From contig JAALKW010000009.1 in assembly GCA_011087865.1 (NCBI GenBank), positions 1 through 32,941 on the forward strand: 32,941 bases of DNA, read 5' to 3'. Every line of letters begins with the position of its first letter. Within the stretch, counting starts at the first letter, position 1. The stretch is from Legionellaceae bacterium. GTDB taxonomy: Bacteria > Pseudomonadota > Gammaproteobacteria > Legionellales > Legionellaceae. The notes below the pieces were generated by a model, which saw only the letters and a list, made by a program, of their open reading frames with translations, made no database searches and was not told where the DNA came from. A program made the position numbers and the translations under genes. This document shows, in pieces, positions 9,158 through 20,169 of this stretch.

Positions 9158-9925
9158 CTAATTATTTTTATCTAAAGCAGGTACTTCACAGGGCGGTTTA
9201 AGCCATTCTACGTGATGCGATGTATCATAAATATCCCATTCCTGACTCACATAACGTGTTTTGTTAATATCTAATAATAACCAAGCTAAAAAACTGGCGA
9301 CAGTCTCGGGTGTAATGAGTTGATTATTATCATATAGATCCTGGAAAAATTGTTGTTTATCAGGATGCTGATGTTCGGCGGATCGGATATCGGCTTGCAT
9401 ATTCGTTTTAACAATGCCCGGCATGACACTGGCTGTGGCCATGTCAGGGCATTCAAGTTGCCAAGCACGCGTGAGCATCGCAAGCCCTGCTTTAGACACA
9501 CAATAAGGTGCCCAGCCTTGCACTGGAAAGTGGGCGGCTCCTGAGCCAATATGCAATACGCGGGCGTTTGTGAGTTTGGGATAAAGGGCTTGGGTTAGAA
9601 AAAAAGGTGCATTTAGATTAATGTCTATAATCGCATGCCATGCTTCAGGGCTTAAAGTTTGCATGGGGGCAATCGGATTGATTAGACCTGCATTGTGTAT
9701 GAGTGCTTTGATTTCAGTTTGTTTTTCAAGATGATTGAAAATGCTTTCACGGCCAGCTTGAGCTGCAACATCAGCAACATAGGTTTGAATCTGCGTATTT
9801 TGCTTTGCAATACTATCTAATGTGTTTTTATCGCGGCCAATAATTAAAACAGGATAGTCTTGACGTGCGAGATGAAGTGCAAGAGCAGCACCAATGCCAC
9901 GACTTCCGCCTGTAATCACAAACAT
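9158..9925 (-). CDS. Short-chain dehydrogenase/reductase (SDR)
   Basis: The 255-residue protein is a classical SDR. It has the NAD(P)-binding TGGSRGIG at residues 5-12, HNAG at 77-80, and catalytic S128, Y141 and K145 (YCVSK). An Arg in IIGRD after the second strand suggests NADP(H) preference. The C-terminal part resembles sepiapterin-reductase-like and benzil-reductase-like SDRs, but the substrate cannot be assigned. A GGAG sits 6 bases before the ATG. It ends 13 bases from the DUF4143 gene (convergent) and diverges from the fadH-like gene. Confidence 0.88.
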   Translation of the reverse strand: MFVITGGSRGIGAALALHLARQDYPVLIIGRDKNTLDSIAKQNTQIQTYVADVAAQAGRESIFNHLEKQTEIKALIHNAGLINPIAPMQTLSPEAWHAIIDINLNAPFFLTQALYPKLTNARVLHIGSGAAHFPVQGWAPYCVSKAGLAMLTRAWQLECPDMATASVMPGIVKTNMQADIRSAEHQHPDKQQFFQDLYDNNQLITPETVASFLAWLLLDINKTRYVSQEWDIYDTSHHVEWLKPPCEVPALDKNN

Positions 9926-9968
9926 GGTTTTCTCCGAGAAAATAAAGATAACTGGTTTCTTATCATAA

Positions 9969-12038
<2,070 letters not shown>

Positions 12039-12135
12039 TTCGGCTTTTTCGCATAAAATGAGTGCATTCCGCTAGAAATTTTGCTATCATGTCGGCCTTG
12101 TCTTTTTTATTGTTATTTATTTTTCCAGGTAGACT

Positions 12136-13857
12136 ATGACCGACTCAATACAGGCGCATGCAACAGAAGTGACAGCCGAAGTAATATCATTTGCTGAATT
12201 AAATTTATCAGAGCCATTGCTTAAAGCCATCAGTGATTTAAGTTATAAAGAGCCATCACCGATACAACAAAAAACGATTCCCTGTTTATTAGATGGCCGC
12301 GATGTGATTGGTAAATCTAATACAGGCTCAGGAAAAACCGCAGCCTTTGTTTTGCCAGCATTACAGCAGCTGGATTTAAACCAAGCTTCTCCTCAAACCT
12401 TAATTATTACACCGACACGTGAGCTTGCGTTACAAATAGAAATGCATGTTAAAAAATTAAGTGCGCATTTACGAGGTGCACGGGTTGTGGCTTTATGTGG
12501 CGGGCAAGATTACCATCCCCAGCTTAAAAAACTTAAAGAGGGTGCGCAAATTGTTGTGGGTACACCAGGGCGTATGCTTGATCATATTGAGCGAGGCTCA
12601 CTGAAGCTTAATCAATTGAAGACTTTCGTGTTGGATGAAGCAGATGAAATGCTTCGAATGGGTTTTATTGATGATGTTGAACGTATTCTTTCTCATTTAC
12701 CCGAAACACGTCAAATCGCACTATTCTCAGCGACCATGCCACCACCGATTCGAAAAATTGCAAATCGTTATTTAAATAACCCTATTTCGATTGAGATTGC
12801 TGCAAAAACAGCAACGGTTGAGAGCATTGAGCAGCGCTTTTTGTTTGCTTCGCCTGTACAAAAGCCACATGCATTATTACGTGTTCTAGCGGTAGAGCAG
12901 CATGAAGGCGTTATTGTGTTTACTCGCACAAAAAATGGTGCCGAAGAAGTTGCGACGTTCTTACAAGAGCAAGGGCATCGTGTGATGGCCATCCATGGTG
13001 ATATTTCACAAGCACTTCGTGAACGCGCTATTGCAAGATTCAAGCAAGGAGCGGTTAATATTTTAGTTGCAACGGATGTTGCAGCACGAGGTTTAGATGT
13101 TGATCGTGTGACGCATGTGATTAATTATGATATGGCGCATGATTGTGAAACATATGTGCATCGTATTGGACGAACAGGGCGCGCAGGTCGCAGCGGAACA
13201 GCTATTTTATTTGTTGCACCGAGAGAAGCGCGTATGGTTAGTGTTGTTGAACGCCATACCAAGCAAACCATTCAGAAAATTGCTATTCCAACCGATGAAA
13301 TGATTCAAGCGGTGAGAGAAACGCGTTTTATGGAAGGCATTGACATGCGCCTTGAAAATAAGCATCTTGGTGATTATCAAAAAATGATTCAAACCTATTT
13401 GAAAGACAAAGATGTGTCTGCAGAAGATGTGGCAGCCGCATTAGCTCTTCAATTGAATCGAGATAAAGCTTGGAAAGTTGAGTCGGTATTACCCCCTTCA
13501 AAAGCTGAGCGTCCAAGACAAGATCGAGGGGCACGCCACGATTCAGGTGCGCCACGTGGACGAGCAACACAAAATGCACCGCGCCATGCTTCACGTGAGC
13601 ATCGTCGTGCTTCACATGCAGAAGAGCTATTTAGACTTGATGTAGGACGCATTCATGGTGTTAAACCTGCAAATATTGTAGGTGCAATAGCAAATGAAGG
13701 CGGATTACAAAGCCGTTTGATTACAGGACTTAAAATTCATGAAGACCATTCAACAGTGCGCTTGCCGAAAGAATTATCGAAAGAGTCTTTTTTAGGTTTG
13801 AAACGCGCATGGGTCTGTGGGCGGCCATTGAAGTTGACGTCGATGGGTGCTGTTTAG
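12136..13857 (+). CDS. deaD: DEAD-box ATP-dependent RNA helicase (DeaD/CsdA type)
   Basis: The 573-residue protein carries the DEAD-box motifs in order: the Q motif SPIQQKTIP (41-49), Walker A SNTGSGKT (61-68), PTREL, TPGR, DEADEM, SAT, and HRIGRTGRAGR. SNTGSGKT is a small departure from the usual AQTGTGKT. After the helicase core comes an Arg-rich, low-complexity linker at about residues 457-497. A C-terminal DbpA/CsdA-like RNA-binding domain follows (RLDVGRIHGVKPANIVGAIANE), which identifies the DeaD subgroup active in ribosome assembly and cold adaptation. E. coli DeaD is longer; this copy lacks most of the extended C-terminal tail. An AGGTAG precedes the ATG. Confidence 0.92.
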   Translation: MTDSIQAHATEVTAEVISFAELNLSEPLLKAISDLSYKEPSPIQQKTIPCLLDGRDVIGKSNTGSGKTAAFVLPALQQLDLNQASPQTLIITPTRELALQIEMHVKKLSAHLRGARVVALCGGQDYHPQLKKLKEGAQIVVGTPGRMLDHIERGSLKLNQLKTFVLDEADEMLRMGFIDDVERILSHLPETRQIALFSATMPPPIRKIANRYLNNPISIEIAAKTATVESIEQRFLFASPVQKPHALLRVLAVEQHEGVIVFTRTKNGAEEVATFLQEQGHRVMAIHGDISQALRERAIARFKQGAVNILVATDVAARGLDVDRVTHVINYDMAHDCETYVHRIGRTGRAGRSGTAILFVAPREARMVSVVERHTKQTIQKIAIPTDEMIQAVRETRFMEGIDMRLENKHLGDYQKMIQTYLKDKDVSAEDVAAALALQLNRDKAWKVESVLPPSKAERPRQDRGARHDSGAPRGRATQNAPRHASREHRRASHAEELFRLDVGRIHGVKPANIVGAIANEGGLQSRLITGLKIHEDHSTVRLPKELSKESFLGLKRAWVCGRPLKLTSMGAV

Positions 13858-13863
13858 TATCTT

Positions 13864-13890
13864 AAGTATGCTTGGATTTCAAGCATGCTT
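13864..13890 (+). terminator. Hairpin downstream of deaD (no U tract)
   Basis: AAGTATGCTTG (13864-13874) pairs with CAAGCATGCTT (13880-13890) with one G-U wobble and a 5-base loop. It lies just after the deaD stop and 24 bases before the lipase ATG. There is no run of T after it, so it may be an RNA-stability element rather than an intrinsic terminator. Confidence 0.35.
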
Positions 13891-13913
13891 ATATTGAAAG
13901 AAGAAGGGGCTTT

Positions 13914-14882
13914 ATGAAGGCGAAGTGTATAGGCTTATGTTTCGGTTTATTAATGAGTGTTGTTAGTGGTATTGCTATTGCATCAACATCGATTAATAAG
14001 ATTGTTGTGTTTGGCGATAGCTTGTCAGATACCGGTAATTTATATGAATACATGCATCATCAATTACCAATGTCTCCTCCTTATTATGATGGTCGTTTTT
14101 CGAATGGACCGGTTTGGATTGAGCATTTGATAAAGCATTATTTTCCAACTGATTCAAAATCACATCTAATCGATTATGCGTTTGGTGGTGCAGTCGTTGG
14201 GAGTGAAGATGAAAATGATGATGATATCAGCGATGGTGCTTTGTTAAATTTAGATGCTGAGGTAGGGAGCTATTTGCTCGCGCATGATGATAAAGCAGAT
14301 GCATCGAGTTTGTTTGTTATTTGGATGGGCTCTAATAATTATTTATCACTGCCGGAAGATTTAGATGGCGAAGTGGCGTTTACCTTAACAGGGATTCGAC
14401 GTAGCCTTGAATTGCTTGTGAGTAAAGGCGCTAAACATATTATGGTCGTCGGAGTGCCTGACTTAGGAAAAACTCCAATGGCAGAGGAGTTTGAATATAC
14501 AAAAGAATTAGGTTATTTATCAAGCCAACATAATTTAAAGCTTGACGAAGAAGTGGCTCAGCTAAAAAGTCGTTATCCTGATGTAGAATGGGTGTTATAC
14601 CATGTTGATATTTTGCTGACTAATGCTTTAGAGCGCCCCGCATTTTATGGCTTTAATAATGTGACAGGAACCTGTTATGACACACAGGATTATATGCCTT
14701 CATCACAATCTGTTTTGAATATGGTGTCTCGTGTGAAGTCTAATCGTGAAGCTGAAAAGTCTGGTGACGTTTGTGATACTTATTTGTTTTTTGATCCAGT
14801 GCATCCATCGGGTCGTGCACATGAGTATATTTCTGAATGGGGCATTAAAGCACTAGATGAAGCAGGGTTTAAATTCGGTTAG
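13914..14882 (+). CDS. Secreted GDSL/SGNH lipase (PlaA-like phospholipase/thermolabile-hemolysin family)
   Basis: The 322-residue protein starts with a signal peptide (Lys-rich n-region, hydrophobic core to about residue 21, likely cut after AIA near 23). FGDSLSDTGN follows, with nucleophile S36. GSNNY near residue 140 supplies the Asn of block III, and FFDPVHPSG provides D294 and H297 to complete the triad. The arrangement matches the Legionella PlaA/PlaC and Vibrio thermolabile-hemolysin family of lysophospholipases and acyltransferases. The frame opens at 13872, but the ATG at 13914 has an AAGGGG site and begins exactly at the signal peptide. The exact lipid substrate is inferred only. A role at the host or membrane interface is plausible. 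Confidence 0.85.
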   Translation: MKAKCIGLCFGLLMSVVSGIAIASTSINKIVVFGDSLSDTGNLYEYMHHQLPMSPPYYDGRFSNGPVWIEHLIKHYFPTDSKSHLIDYAFGGAVVGSEDENDDDISDGALLNLDAEVGSYLLAHDDKADASSLFVIWMGSNNYLSLPEDLDGEVAFTLTGIRRSLELLVSKGAKHIMVVGVPDLGKTPMAEEFEYTKELGYLSSQHNLKLDEEVAQLKSRYPDVEWVLYHVDILLTNALERPAFYGFNNVTGTCYDTQDYMPSSQSVLNMVSRVKSNREAEKSGDVCDTYLFFDPVHPSGRAHEYISEWGIKALDEAGFKFG

Positions 14883-14932
14883 TTTAGATAGAGCCTGACG
14901 TGTTTTTTTGCTGGTCTTAATTAAAAGAATTT

Positions 14933-14978
14933 AAAAAAATAGCTGATAATTTTTTATTAAATTACCAGCTATTTTTTT
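14933..14978. terminator. Bidirectional terminator between the lipase gene and djlA
   Basis: The arm at 14933-14950 (A7, then TAGCTGATAAT) is complementary, with one mismatch, to the arm at 14961-14978, which ends in T7. The loop is 10 bases. The A-run and T-run make it terminator-like in both directions. The right arm includes the end of djlA. Confidence 0.7.
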
Positions 14979-15819
14979 CACAAATGGCTTCATATGCTTT
15001 TCGAATGGCATGTGTTTTTTCGTTTGCTTTTTTAATGTTCGCTTCTGAGTGGCCTTTGGCAATATATTTGTCAGGATGGTATAGGCTAATTTGTTTTCGA
15101 TAAGCGCGTTTTACTTCTTGTTTTGTTGCAGTTTCTGGTATTTTTAATATGGCATAAGCATTTTTAATGGGAGGTGTTTTATAGGCCTCGGTGTCATGCT
15201 GATATTGCCGATGCTGTTGGTATTGCTGATGCTGTTGATGAAAATGGTTGTGGAATGTATCACGTGCATGTGCTTGTTCATGTAATGGCGCTAAGTTAAG
15301 AGTTGTTAGTAAATGATTTAAAATAGCAATTTTTTTAGGGGTTAAGCCCGTCACCTGAGCCATGCGATATTGGAGCTGAATAAACTCTCGGAGTAATTTG
15401 TGATTGTTGCTGGCTAAATTTTTTAATAGGTTTAGCGGTTCGTTGATTTTAAAATTTGCGGCTTTGCCTTCGGTAAAAAAATATTTGGCAGATTCTCTCT
15501 CTGCGCGATTAAAATGTAGCTCATGCATAATTTTTTTTGCATATAGAATTTCTTCTTCTGAAACACGACCATCTGCTTTACAAATATGCCCCATAATTAA
15601 AAAAGTAGCTCTTTGGAAGCTTTGTCTAATGGACTTACGTTTTTCAGTTTGGTAGGCGTCATGTAGTCTTGAAAAGTGCTGGTTTAAACCACGGTCAAAA
15701 AGATTTCCAATAAAAACACCGAGTAGTGCGCCAGGTGGTCCGGCTATTAGAAAGCCAAGCCCTGCACCTAGACATTTACCCCACCAAGAATAATGTTTTA
15801 AAAGAGGTCTTACCGCCAT
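14962..15819 (-). CDS. djlA: DnaJ-like co-chaperone DjlA
   Basis: The 285-residue protein has the DjlA plan. A short glycine-rich N-terminal membrane segment (GAGLGFLIAGPPGALLGVFIG) is followed by a TerB-like helical domain with KADGRVSEEE, then a linker, then a C-terminal J domain containing HPD (about residues 248-250). DjlA is an inner-membrane co-chaperone of DnaK. The linker (near residues 188-210) is unusually rich in His and Gln. The frame opens at 15909. A TATACT -10 box on this strand (15848-15853) places transcription start near 15841, so upstream starts are excluded. The ATG at 15819 has a GGA about 8 bases upstream; the ATG at 15834 is the alternative. Confidence 0.87.
   Translation of the reverse strand: MAVRPLLKHYSWWGKCLGAGLGFLIAGPPGALLGVFIGNLFDRGLNQHFSRLHDAYQTEKRKSIRQSFQRATFLIMGHICKADGRVSEEEILYAKKIMHELHFNRAERESAKYFFTEGKAANFKINEPLNLLKNLASNNHKLLREFIQLQYRMAQVTGLTPKKIAILNHLLTTLNLAPLHEQAHARDTFHNHFHQQHQQYQQHRQYQHDTEAYKTPPIKNAYAILKIPETATKQEVKRAYRKQISLYHPDKYIAKGHSEANIKKANEKTHAIRKAYEAICEKNSW
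15190..15258 (-). repeat. Imperfect tandem repeat encoding a His/Gln-rich linker in djlA
   Basis: The minus-strand codons here encode alternating His, Gln and Tyr, including HQQHQQYQQHRQYQHD. On the plus strand the pattern appears as recurring TATTGC and GATGCTGTTG units. It joins the TerB-like domain to the J domain. Such short triplet-like repeats can vary in length between strains. Confidence 0.6.
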
Positions 15820-15934
15820 TTTTACATCCATCATATAAACTAGATATAGTATATCATAAGCTTTTCTATTGTGTGGTTTTACGCGATTGGCTTTTGTATA
15901 ATGCGGCATATAATTTTTGAGGCATGATGAGAAG

Positions 15935-17191
15935 ATGCGATATATTTATACGGTTTTGTTTTATTTATGCTTGCCTTTTATTGCTTTGCGCTTATTCTTT
16001 AAAGGACGAAAAAACCCTGCTTATCGGGAGCGCCTTAAAGAACGTTTTATTGGAAAAACTTCGGATGCTTCATCTGTGGATGTATGGGTGCACGCGGTTT
16101 CGTTTGGAGAAGTTGTTGCTGCAAAAATGCTAATAGAAAAAATATTACTGACGAAGCAACGTGTGCTTGTTACCACCATGACCCCAACAGGCTCAGCGCA
16201 GGTGAAACGCTTGTTTGGGGAACGCGTGATGCATCAATATGTGCCGTATGATTTTCCTTGGGCATTAAGGCGTTTTTTTAAAGTGTATCAGCCGCGTGTT
16301 GGTGTGATCATGGAAACAGAGCTTTGGCCTAATTTAATGCTGGAGGCAAAGGCGCAAAGCACTGTATTATTTATTGCAAATGCACGTATTTCTGATGGCG
16401 CTTTTCGTGCGTATCAACACGTTAGCTGGTTTTTCAAGCCGCTTTGGGGATGTGTTACAGGGATTCTTGCGCAAAGCAAACAAGATGCCGAGCGATTTTG
16501 TGCGTTGGGTATTTCTAAAAATAAAGTATCTGTTTTGGGAAATATGAAAAGTGATTTGCAAGTATCACCTGATGTCTCAAAGTCTGTGTATTTTTTAAAA
16601 GAAGCATTGGGTGAAACGCGGCCTGTCGTCATTGCTGCAAGTACGCATGAGGGAGAAGAGGCGCAAATTTTAGGGGTGCTCAAAGCCTTACAAGCCTCTG
16701 TGCCTGATGTGATATTGCTGATTGCGCCACGGCATCCAGAGCGTTTTGAAGGGGTCTATCAGTACGCGAAAAAACATGGCTTTAAAACGGCTCGTCGTAG
16801 TCAAATAGATAGCATTGGGCTAGACACAGAGGTGCTTGTTTTAGACTCAATGGGTGAGTTGCTTGGATTTTATGGTTTAAGTGATTATGCTTTTGTTGGA
16901 GGAAGTTTTGTGTCAATTGGTGGGCATAATGTGCTTGAGCCTATGGCGCTTGGCGTGCCTGTTTTTTGTGGAATGTTTATGCAAAACTCAAAAGATTTAT
17001 GTGAAACGCTGATGCAGGCGCGGGCGATGCAGCAAATTGGTGATGCAAGTGAACTGGTTAAAGCGATTGGTTTGTTTTATGAAAATCCGAGTGCGCGAGA
17101 TGCACAAGTGGCGCGTGCAACAGCAGCATTAGAAGCCAGTCAAGGAGCTGTTGCACGGCATATTAAAGCAATGGCGCCATATTGGGGTTAG
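15935..17191 (+). CDS. waaA: 3-deoxy-D-manno-octulosonic acid (KDO) transferase
   Basis: The 418-residue protein is a membrane-anchored GT-B glycosyltransferase that adds KDO from CMP-KDO to lipid A precursor at the inner membrane. An N-terminal hydrophobic stretch (residues 3-22) is followed by the family's RKNPAYRERLKERFG-like segment and HAVSFGEV with catalytic E59. METELWPN near residue 125, GNMKSD near 205, and the late GGSFVSIGGHNVLEP sugar-nucleotide-binding region follow. The frame is open from a TTG at 15917, but the ATG at 15935 gives the normal N-terminus. It runs convergent to dksA with three bases between the stop codons. Its presence shows the organism makes KDO-containing LPS. 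Confidence 0.94.
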   Translation: MRYIYTVLFYLCLPFIALRLFFKGRKNPAYRERLKERFIGKTSDASSVDVWVHAVSFGEVVAAKMLIEKILLTKQRVLVTTMTPTGSAQVKRLFGERVMHQYVPYDFPWALRRFFKVYQPRVGVIMETELWPNLMLEAKAQSTVLFIANARISDGAFRAYQHVSWFFKPLWGCVTGILAQSKQDAERFCALGISKNKVSVLGNMKSDLQVSPDVSKSVYFLKEALGETRPVVIAASTHEGEEAQILGVLKALQASVPDVILLIAPRHPERFEGVYQYAKKHGFKTARRSQIDSIGLDTEVLVLDSMGELLGFYGLSDYAFVGGSFVSIGGHNVLEPMALGVPVFCGMFMQNSKDLCETLMQARAMQQIGDASELVKAIGLFYENPSARDAQVARATAALEASQGAVARHIKAMAPYWG

Positions 17192-17194
17192 TTT

Positions 17195-17626
17195 TTAATT
17201 GCCTTGGTTTTGTTTTTCTTTGATTTCAGACAGTGTTTTGCAGTCAATACACAATGTTGCTGTGGGCCGTGCTTCAAGGCGTCGTATGCCTATTTCAATG
17301 CCACATGCCTCACAGTAGCCAAAATCATCTTCAGCAATACGTTCTAGTGCATCTTCAATTTTTTTTATGAGTTTACGTTCGCGATCACGTGCACGTAGTT
17401 CAATACTGAACTCTTCTTCTTGACTGGCTCTGTCTGCAGGATCAGGAAAATTAGCAGCCTCATCTTTCATGTGCGTAACCGTGCGGTCTACTTCTTCCAT
17501 GAGTGATTTTCGCCAAGCTAAAAGAATCGTTTCAACATGCGCGCGTTGTTTTTCATTCATGTATTCTTCGCCCTTTTTCTCAAGATAAGGGGCAATGTTT
17601 AAATTTCCAATGGTATCGTTATTCAC
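17195..17626 (-). CDS. dksA: RNA polymerase-binding transcription factor DksA
   Basis: The 143-residue protein is a close DksA relative. A coiled coil with the tip motif DPADRA (the DxxDxA motif that reaches into the RNA polymerase secondary channel) is followed by a zinc finger CEACG...CIDCK. DksA works with ppGpp to repress rRNA and activate amino-acid promoters, and in Legionella it supports differentiation. The frame is open further upstream to a TTG at 17701, which would add a false lipoprotein-like leader. That TTG lies inside the promoter at 17683-17711, upstream of the predicted transcript start. The GTG at 17626 is therefore chosen. It follows dnaG on the same strand. Confidence 0.94.
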   Translation of the reverse strand: MNNDTIGNLNIAPYLEKKGEEYMNEKQRAHVETILLAWRKSLMEEVDRTVTHMKDEAANFPDPADRASQEEEFSIELRARDRERKLIKKIEDALERIAEDDFGYCEACGIEIGIRRLEARPTATLCIDCKTLSEIKEKQNQGN

Positions 17627-17682
17627 TATGCGTTTACTCTTATTATTATAGGGTTGAGTTAGGGTATTACATGAAGAGAGTA

Positions 17683-17711
17683 GATATAGCAAAAAAAGCA
17701 AGAATCTTCAA
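17683..17711 (-). promoter_or_regulatory. Sigma70 promoter of dksA
   Basis: On the minus strand, TTGAAG (17711-17706), a 17-base spacer and TATATC (17688-17683) make a good promoter. It predicts a transcript start near 17676, about 50 bases before the GTG of dksA. It lies between the dnaG stop and dksA, so dksA need not depend on read-through from dnaG. Confidence 0.65.
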
Positions 17712-17733
17712 CTATATTTGTGTCTAAAGATAA

Positions 17734-19488
17734 TTATTGCTCGGGTAGACGGTGTTTATTTTGAAGCATGGCTTGTAACTTTTTTCGCTCGGGGTCAGTT
17801 AAGCTTTGATGTCTCGCTTTTTCAATCAGCGCCTCAACTTCGCGTGCTTTGGTTTTTTTTGTTAAAAAATTTACGGTTTCAATAAATTCGGCATTTAAGG
17901 CGTTTTGGGGGACTTGATGCTGCCAAGCGGCTAATTTATTCATGGCTTCAAATAAAGGTGTTTCTCGAAATAATTCAATCAGGGTGGCTGTATTGACATG
18001 AGGATGATTTTTAAGCTGTTGTAATAGTTTTTTAAGCGCCTGTTGATTAGGCTCAATGAGATCATCAGGATCTGGAAGGGCTGTATGTGTTTCGAGGTAT
18101 AGCTCTGGATGCTGTAGCAATAAAGCGGTTGCCAGTCGAATAGGCGTTCGTTTTAAAGCAGAAGGAGGGGATATGATAGCGGGCGTATGTGTTGTTGTTT
18201 TTTTTGCACCCAAAGTTTTTTCGATACGATCGGCATCAAGGTGCGTGATGCGTGCAAGTTCATCTAACAAAAGTTGCTTATAAGGCCCTTCAGGAATTTT
18301 TTGGCAGTAAGGCGTGATGGCCTCTAAGAGCTGACCGCGACCAGCAAGGCTTGTTATGTCGAGTTCTAAGGTGAGTATTTTAAGTAGGTATTCATGCAAA
18401 GGCATGGCTTTTTTTACGTACTGATTAATAAAGACTTCAGGGCCTTTTGTTCTTACAAGGCTATCGGGATCTTCCCCTTCAGGTAAAAAGATAAATTGAG
18501 CATTCAGTTTGCCATCGAGTGAAGGCAGTGTATTCTCAAGGGCACGTAAAGCGGCTTTTTTTCCTGCAGCATCGCCATCAAAACAAAAAATAAGGGAGCG
18601 CGTATGCTTGCTTAAAAGTTGTATATGATAGGTGCTTGTTGCGGTACCAAGGGTTGCAACAGCGTTTGTAAAACCTTGTTCGGCAAGAGCGATAACATCC
18701 ATATAGCCTTCAACAATGAGGATATTCTCAGGGCCTTTAGGATGTGCTTCAAGGACTTGATGTAGGCCATATAGCTCACGATTTTTTTGAAAAATAACGG
18801 TTTCGGGGGAGTTTAAATATTTGGGCTTTTGATCGGCATCAATGGCTCGCCCTCCAAAGCCAATTAAACGACCATGACGGTCATGGATAGGAAAAGTAAT
18901 GCGATGACGATAGCGGTCATATGTGCTTTTATCATCTTTTTGAACAAGCATGCCTGTGGTAATTAAGCCATCTCGGTGTGTTTTAAATTGTTGCTCGAGG
19001 GTGTGCCAGCCTGTGGGTGCATAACCGATTTGGTAGCGTTTAATGACATCAGCGCTTAAGCCACGATTTTTTAAGTACAAAGCAGCCGTATGGCCAGGGA
19101 CGTGTAATTTTTTTTGATAAAAGACAGCAACTTGGTCCAGCAAGTCATATAAAGGCAGGCTTTTAATATGAGAGCGGGTAGATTGTTTATCTCGTGGCAC
19201 TTCAAGGCCTGCGCGTGCAGCCAGTGTTTCAATGGCTTCCGGAAAGTCTTGGTTTAAATAGCTCATGACAAAGCTAATAATATTACCGCTGACACCACAT
19301 CCAAAGCAGTGATAAAACTGTTTTTTAGGAATGACGTTAAATGAGGGTTTTTTTTCTTCATGAAATGGGCAGCAAGCTGTATGGCTTGTACCTTGTTTTT
19401 TCAAGGGAACATAGCTGTCAATAAAATTGACTATATCTGTCTTTGCCAGTAATTCATCAATAAATGGTTGTGGAATTAGGCCAGCCAT
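17734..19488 (-). CDS. dnaG: DNA primase
   Basis: The 584-residue protein has the CHC2 zinc-binding domain with C40, H43, C61 and C64, at the same positions as in E. coli. The TOPRIM core includes IVEGYMDVIAL near residue 270 and FCFDGDAAGKKA near 310. The C-terminal helicase-binding domain is more divergent. It synthesises RNA primers at the replication fork. The frame is open to 19548, overlapping yqeY, but the ATG at 19488 gives the family-typical MAG.IP..FI.ELL start and leaves a 10-base gap to yqeY. It is the third gene of rpsU-yqeY-dnaG. The usual next gene, rpoD, is absent. Confidence 0.95.
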   Translation of the reverse strand: MAGLIPQPFIDELLAKTDIVNFIDSYVPLKKQGTSHTACCPFHEEKKPSFNVIPKKQFYHCFGCGVSGNIISFVMSYLNQDFPEAIETLAARAGLEVPRDKQSTRSHIKSLPLYDLLDQVAVFYQKKLHVPGHTAALYLKNRGLSADVIKRYQIGYAPTGWHTLEQQFKTHRDGLITTGMLVQKDDKSTYDRYRHRITFPIHDRHGRLIGFGGRAIDADQKPKYLNSPETVIFQKNRELYGLHQVLEAHPKGPENILIVEGYMDVIALAEQGFTNAVATLGTATSTYHIQLLSKHTRSLIFCFDGDAAGKKAALRALENTLPSLDGKLNAQFIFLPEGEDPDSLVRTKGPEVFINQYVKKAMPLHEYLLKILTLELDITSLAGRGQLLEAITPYCQKIPEGPYKQLLLDELARITHLDADRIEKTLGAKKTTTHTPAIISPPSALKRTPIRLATALLLQHPELYLETHTALPDPDDLIEPNQQALKKLLQQLKNHPHVNTATLIELFRETPLFEAMNKLAAWQHQVPQNALNAEFIETVNFLTKKTKAREVEALIEKARHQSLTDPERKKLQAMLQNKHRLPEQ

Positions 19489-19498
19489 GGTGGCGGTC

Positions 19499-19942
19499 TC
19501 ACTGAAGCTTAGCTTTAATTTGTGAACTAATAGAGGCCATGTCGGCACGGCCCTGAAGGCGTGGTTTTAAGTAAGCCATAATTTTTCCCATTTCTCGCAT
19601 CGAGCTTGCCCCTGTTTCGTAAAAAGCTTCGGTAATCAGTGCGTCTACTTCAGATTCTGACAGTGGCTCTGGAAGGTAGCGTTGAATCAGTGTGAGCTCA
19701 AAGATTTCTTGCTCAGCGAGATCATCGCGTTTGGCTTTTTGGTACTGGCTAATTGATTCTTGACGTTGTTTTGCAAGTTTATCGAGAATAGCGAGAACAC
19801 GTACATCATCTAATACAATTCGTTCATCAACTTCAATTTGTTTCATGGCCGCCGTAACAAGACGTAGTGCGTTCACCGTGCGCTTTTCACGCGCACGCAT
19901 GGCATCTTTGAGTTCGTTCTCAATACGGGCTTTAAGGCTCAT
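19499..19942 (-). CDS. GatB/YqeY domain-containing protein
   Basis: The 147-residue protein matches the YqeY family (about 147-150 residues), which is related to the C-terminal tRNA-binding part of GatB. Recognisable parts are MSLKARIENELKDAMR at the start, LRLVTAAMKQIEVDER, the LAKQRQESI.QYQKA.RDDLA.QE stretch, LPEPLSE, and the GKIMAYLKPRLQGRADM end. The family is commonly found between rpsU and dnaG. A role in tRNA-dependent amidation is suggested by homology but unproven. It starts 2 bases after the rpsU stop. Confidence 0.92.
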   Translation of the reverse strand: MSLKARIENELKDAMRAREKRTVNALRLVTAAMKQIEVDERIVLDDVRVLAILDKLAKQRQESISQYQKAKRDDLAEQEIFELTLIQRYLPEPLSESEVDALITEAFYETGASSMREMGKIMAYLKPRLQGRADMASISSQIKAKLQ

Positions 19943-19944
19943 AA

Positions 19945-20169
19945 TTATCGTCGACGTTTGTTGATTTTTTTAGAAATCGTTTCGCGTGAAATTTTCTTTA
20001 GATGACGTTTAACTGCAGCAGCTTGTTTACGTTTACGTTCAGCTGTAGGTTTTTCATAGAATTCACGACGACGTAATTCGGTTAAAATTCCAGCTTTTTC
20101 GCAAGAGCGTTTAAAACGGCGAAGTGCATATTCAGGGTTTTCGCCTTCTTTGACGCGAACTGTAGGCAT
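19945..20169 (-). CDS. rpsU: 30S ribosomal protein S21
   Basis: The 74-residue basic protein is clearly S21. It has the [13 protein letters not shown] segment, then [16 protein letters not shown] and a Lys/Arg-rich C-terminus. S21 acts in translation initiation near the anti-Shine-Dalgarno end of 16S rRNA. A GAGG precedes the ATG. It leads the rpsU-yqeY-dnaG operon, as in many proteobacteria. Confidence 0.97.
   Translation of the reverse strand: MPTVRVKEGENPEYALRRFKRSCEKAGILTELRRREFYEKPTAERKRKQAAAVKRHLKKISRETISKKINKRRR

Noticed and set aside
17627-17701. Possible lipoprotein-like N-terminus (LLYLLSSC) fused ahead of DksA
   Set aside because: It would start at a TTG located inside the dksA promoter, upstream of the predicted transcript start; no DksA has such a leader.
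19489-19548. 20-residue N-terminal extension of DnaG overlapping yqeY
   Set aside because: DnaG homologues start at MAG.IP, which is the ATG at 19488.
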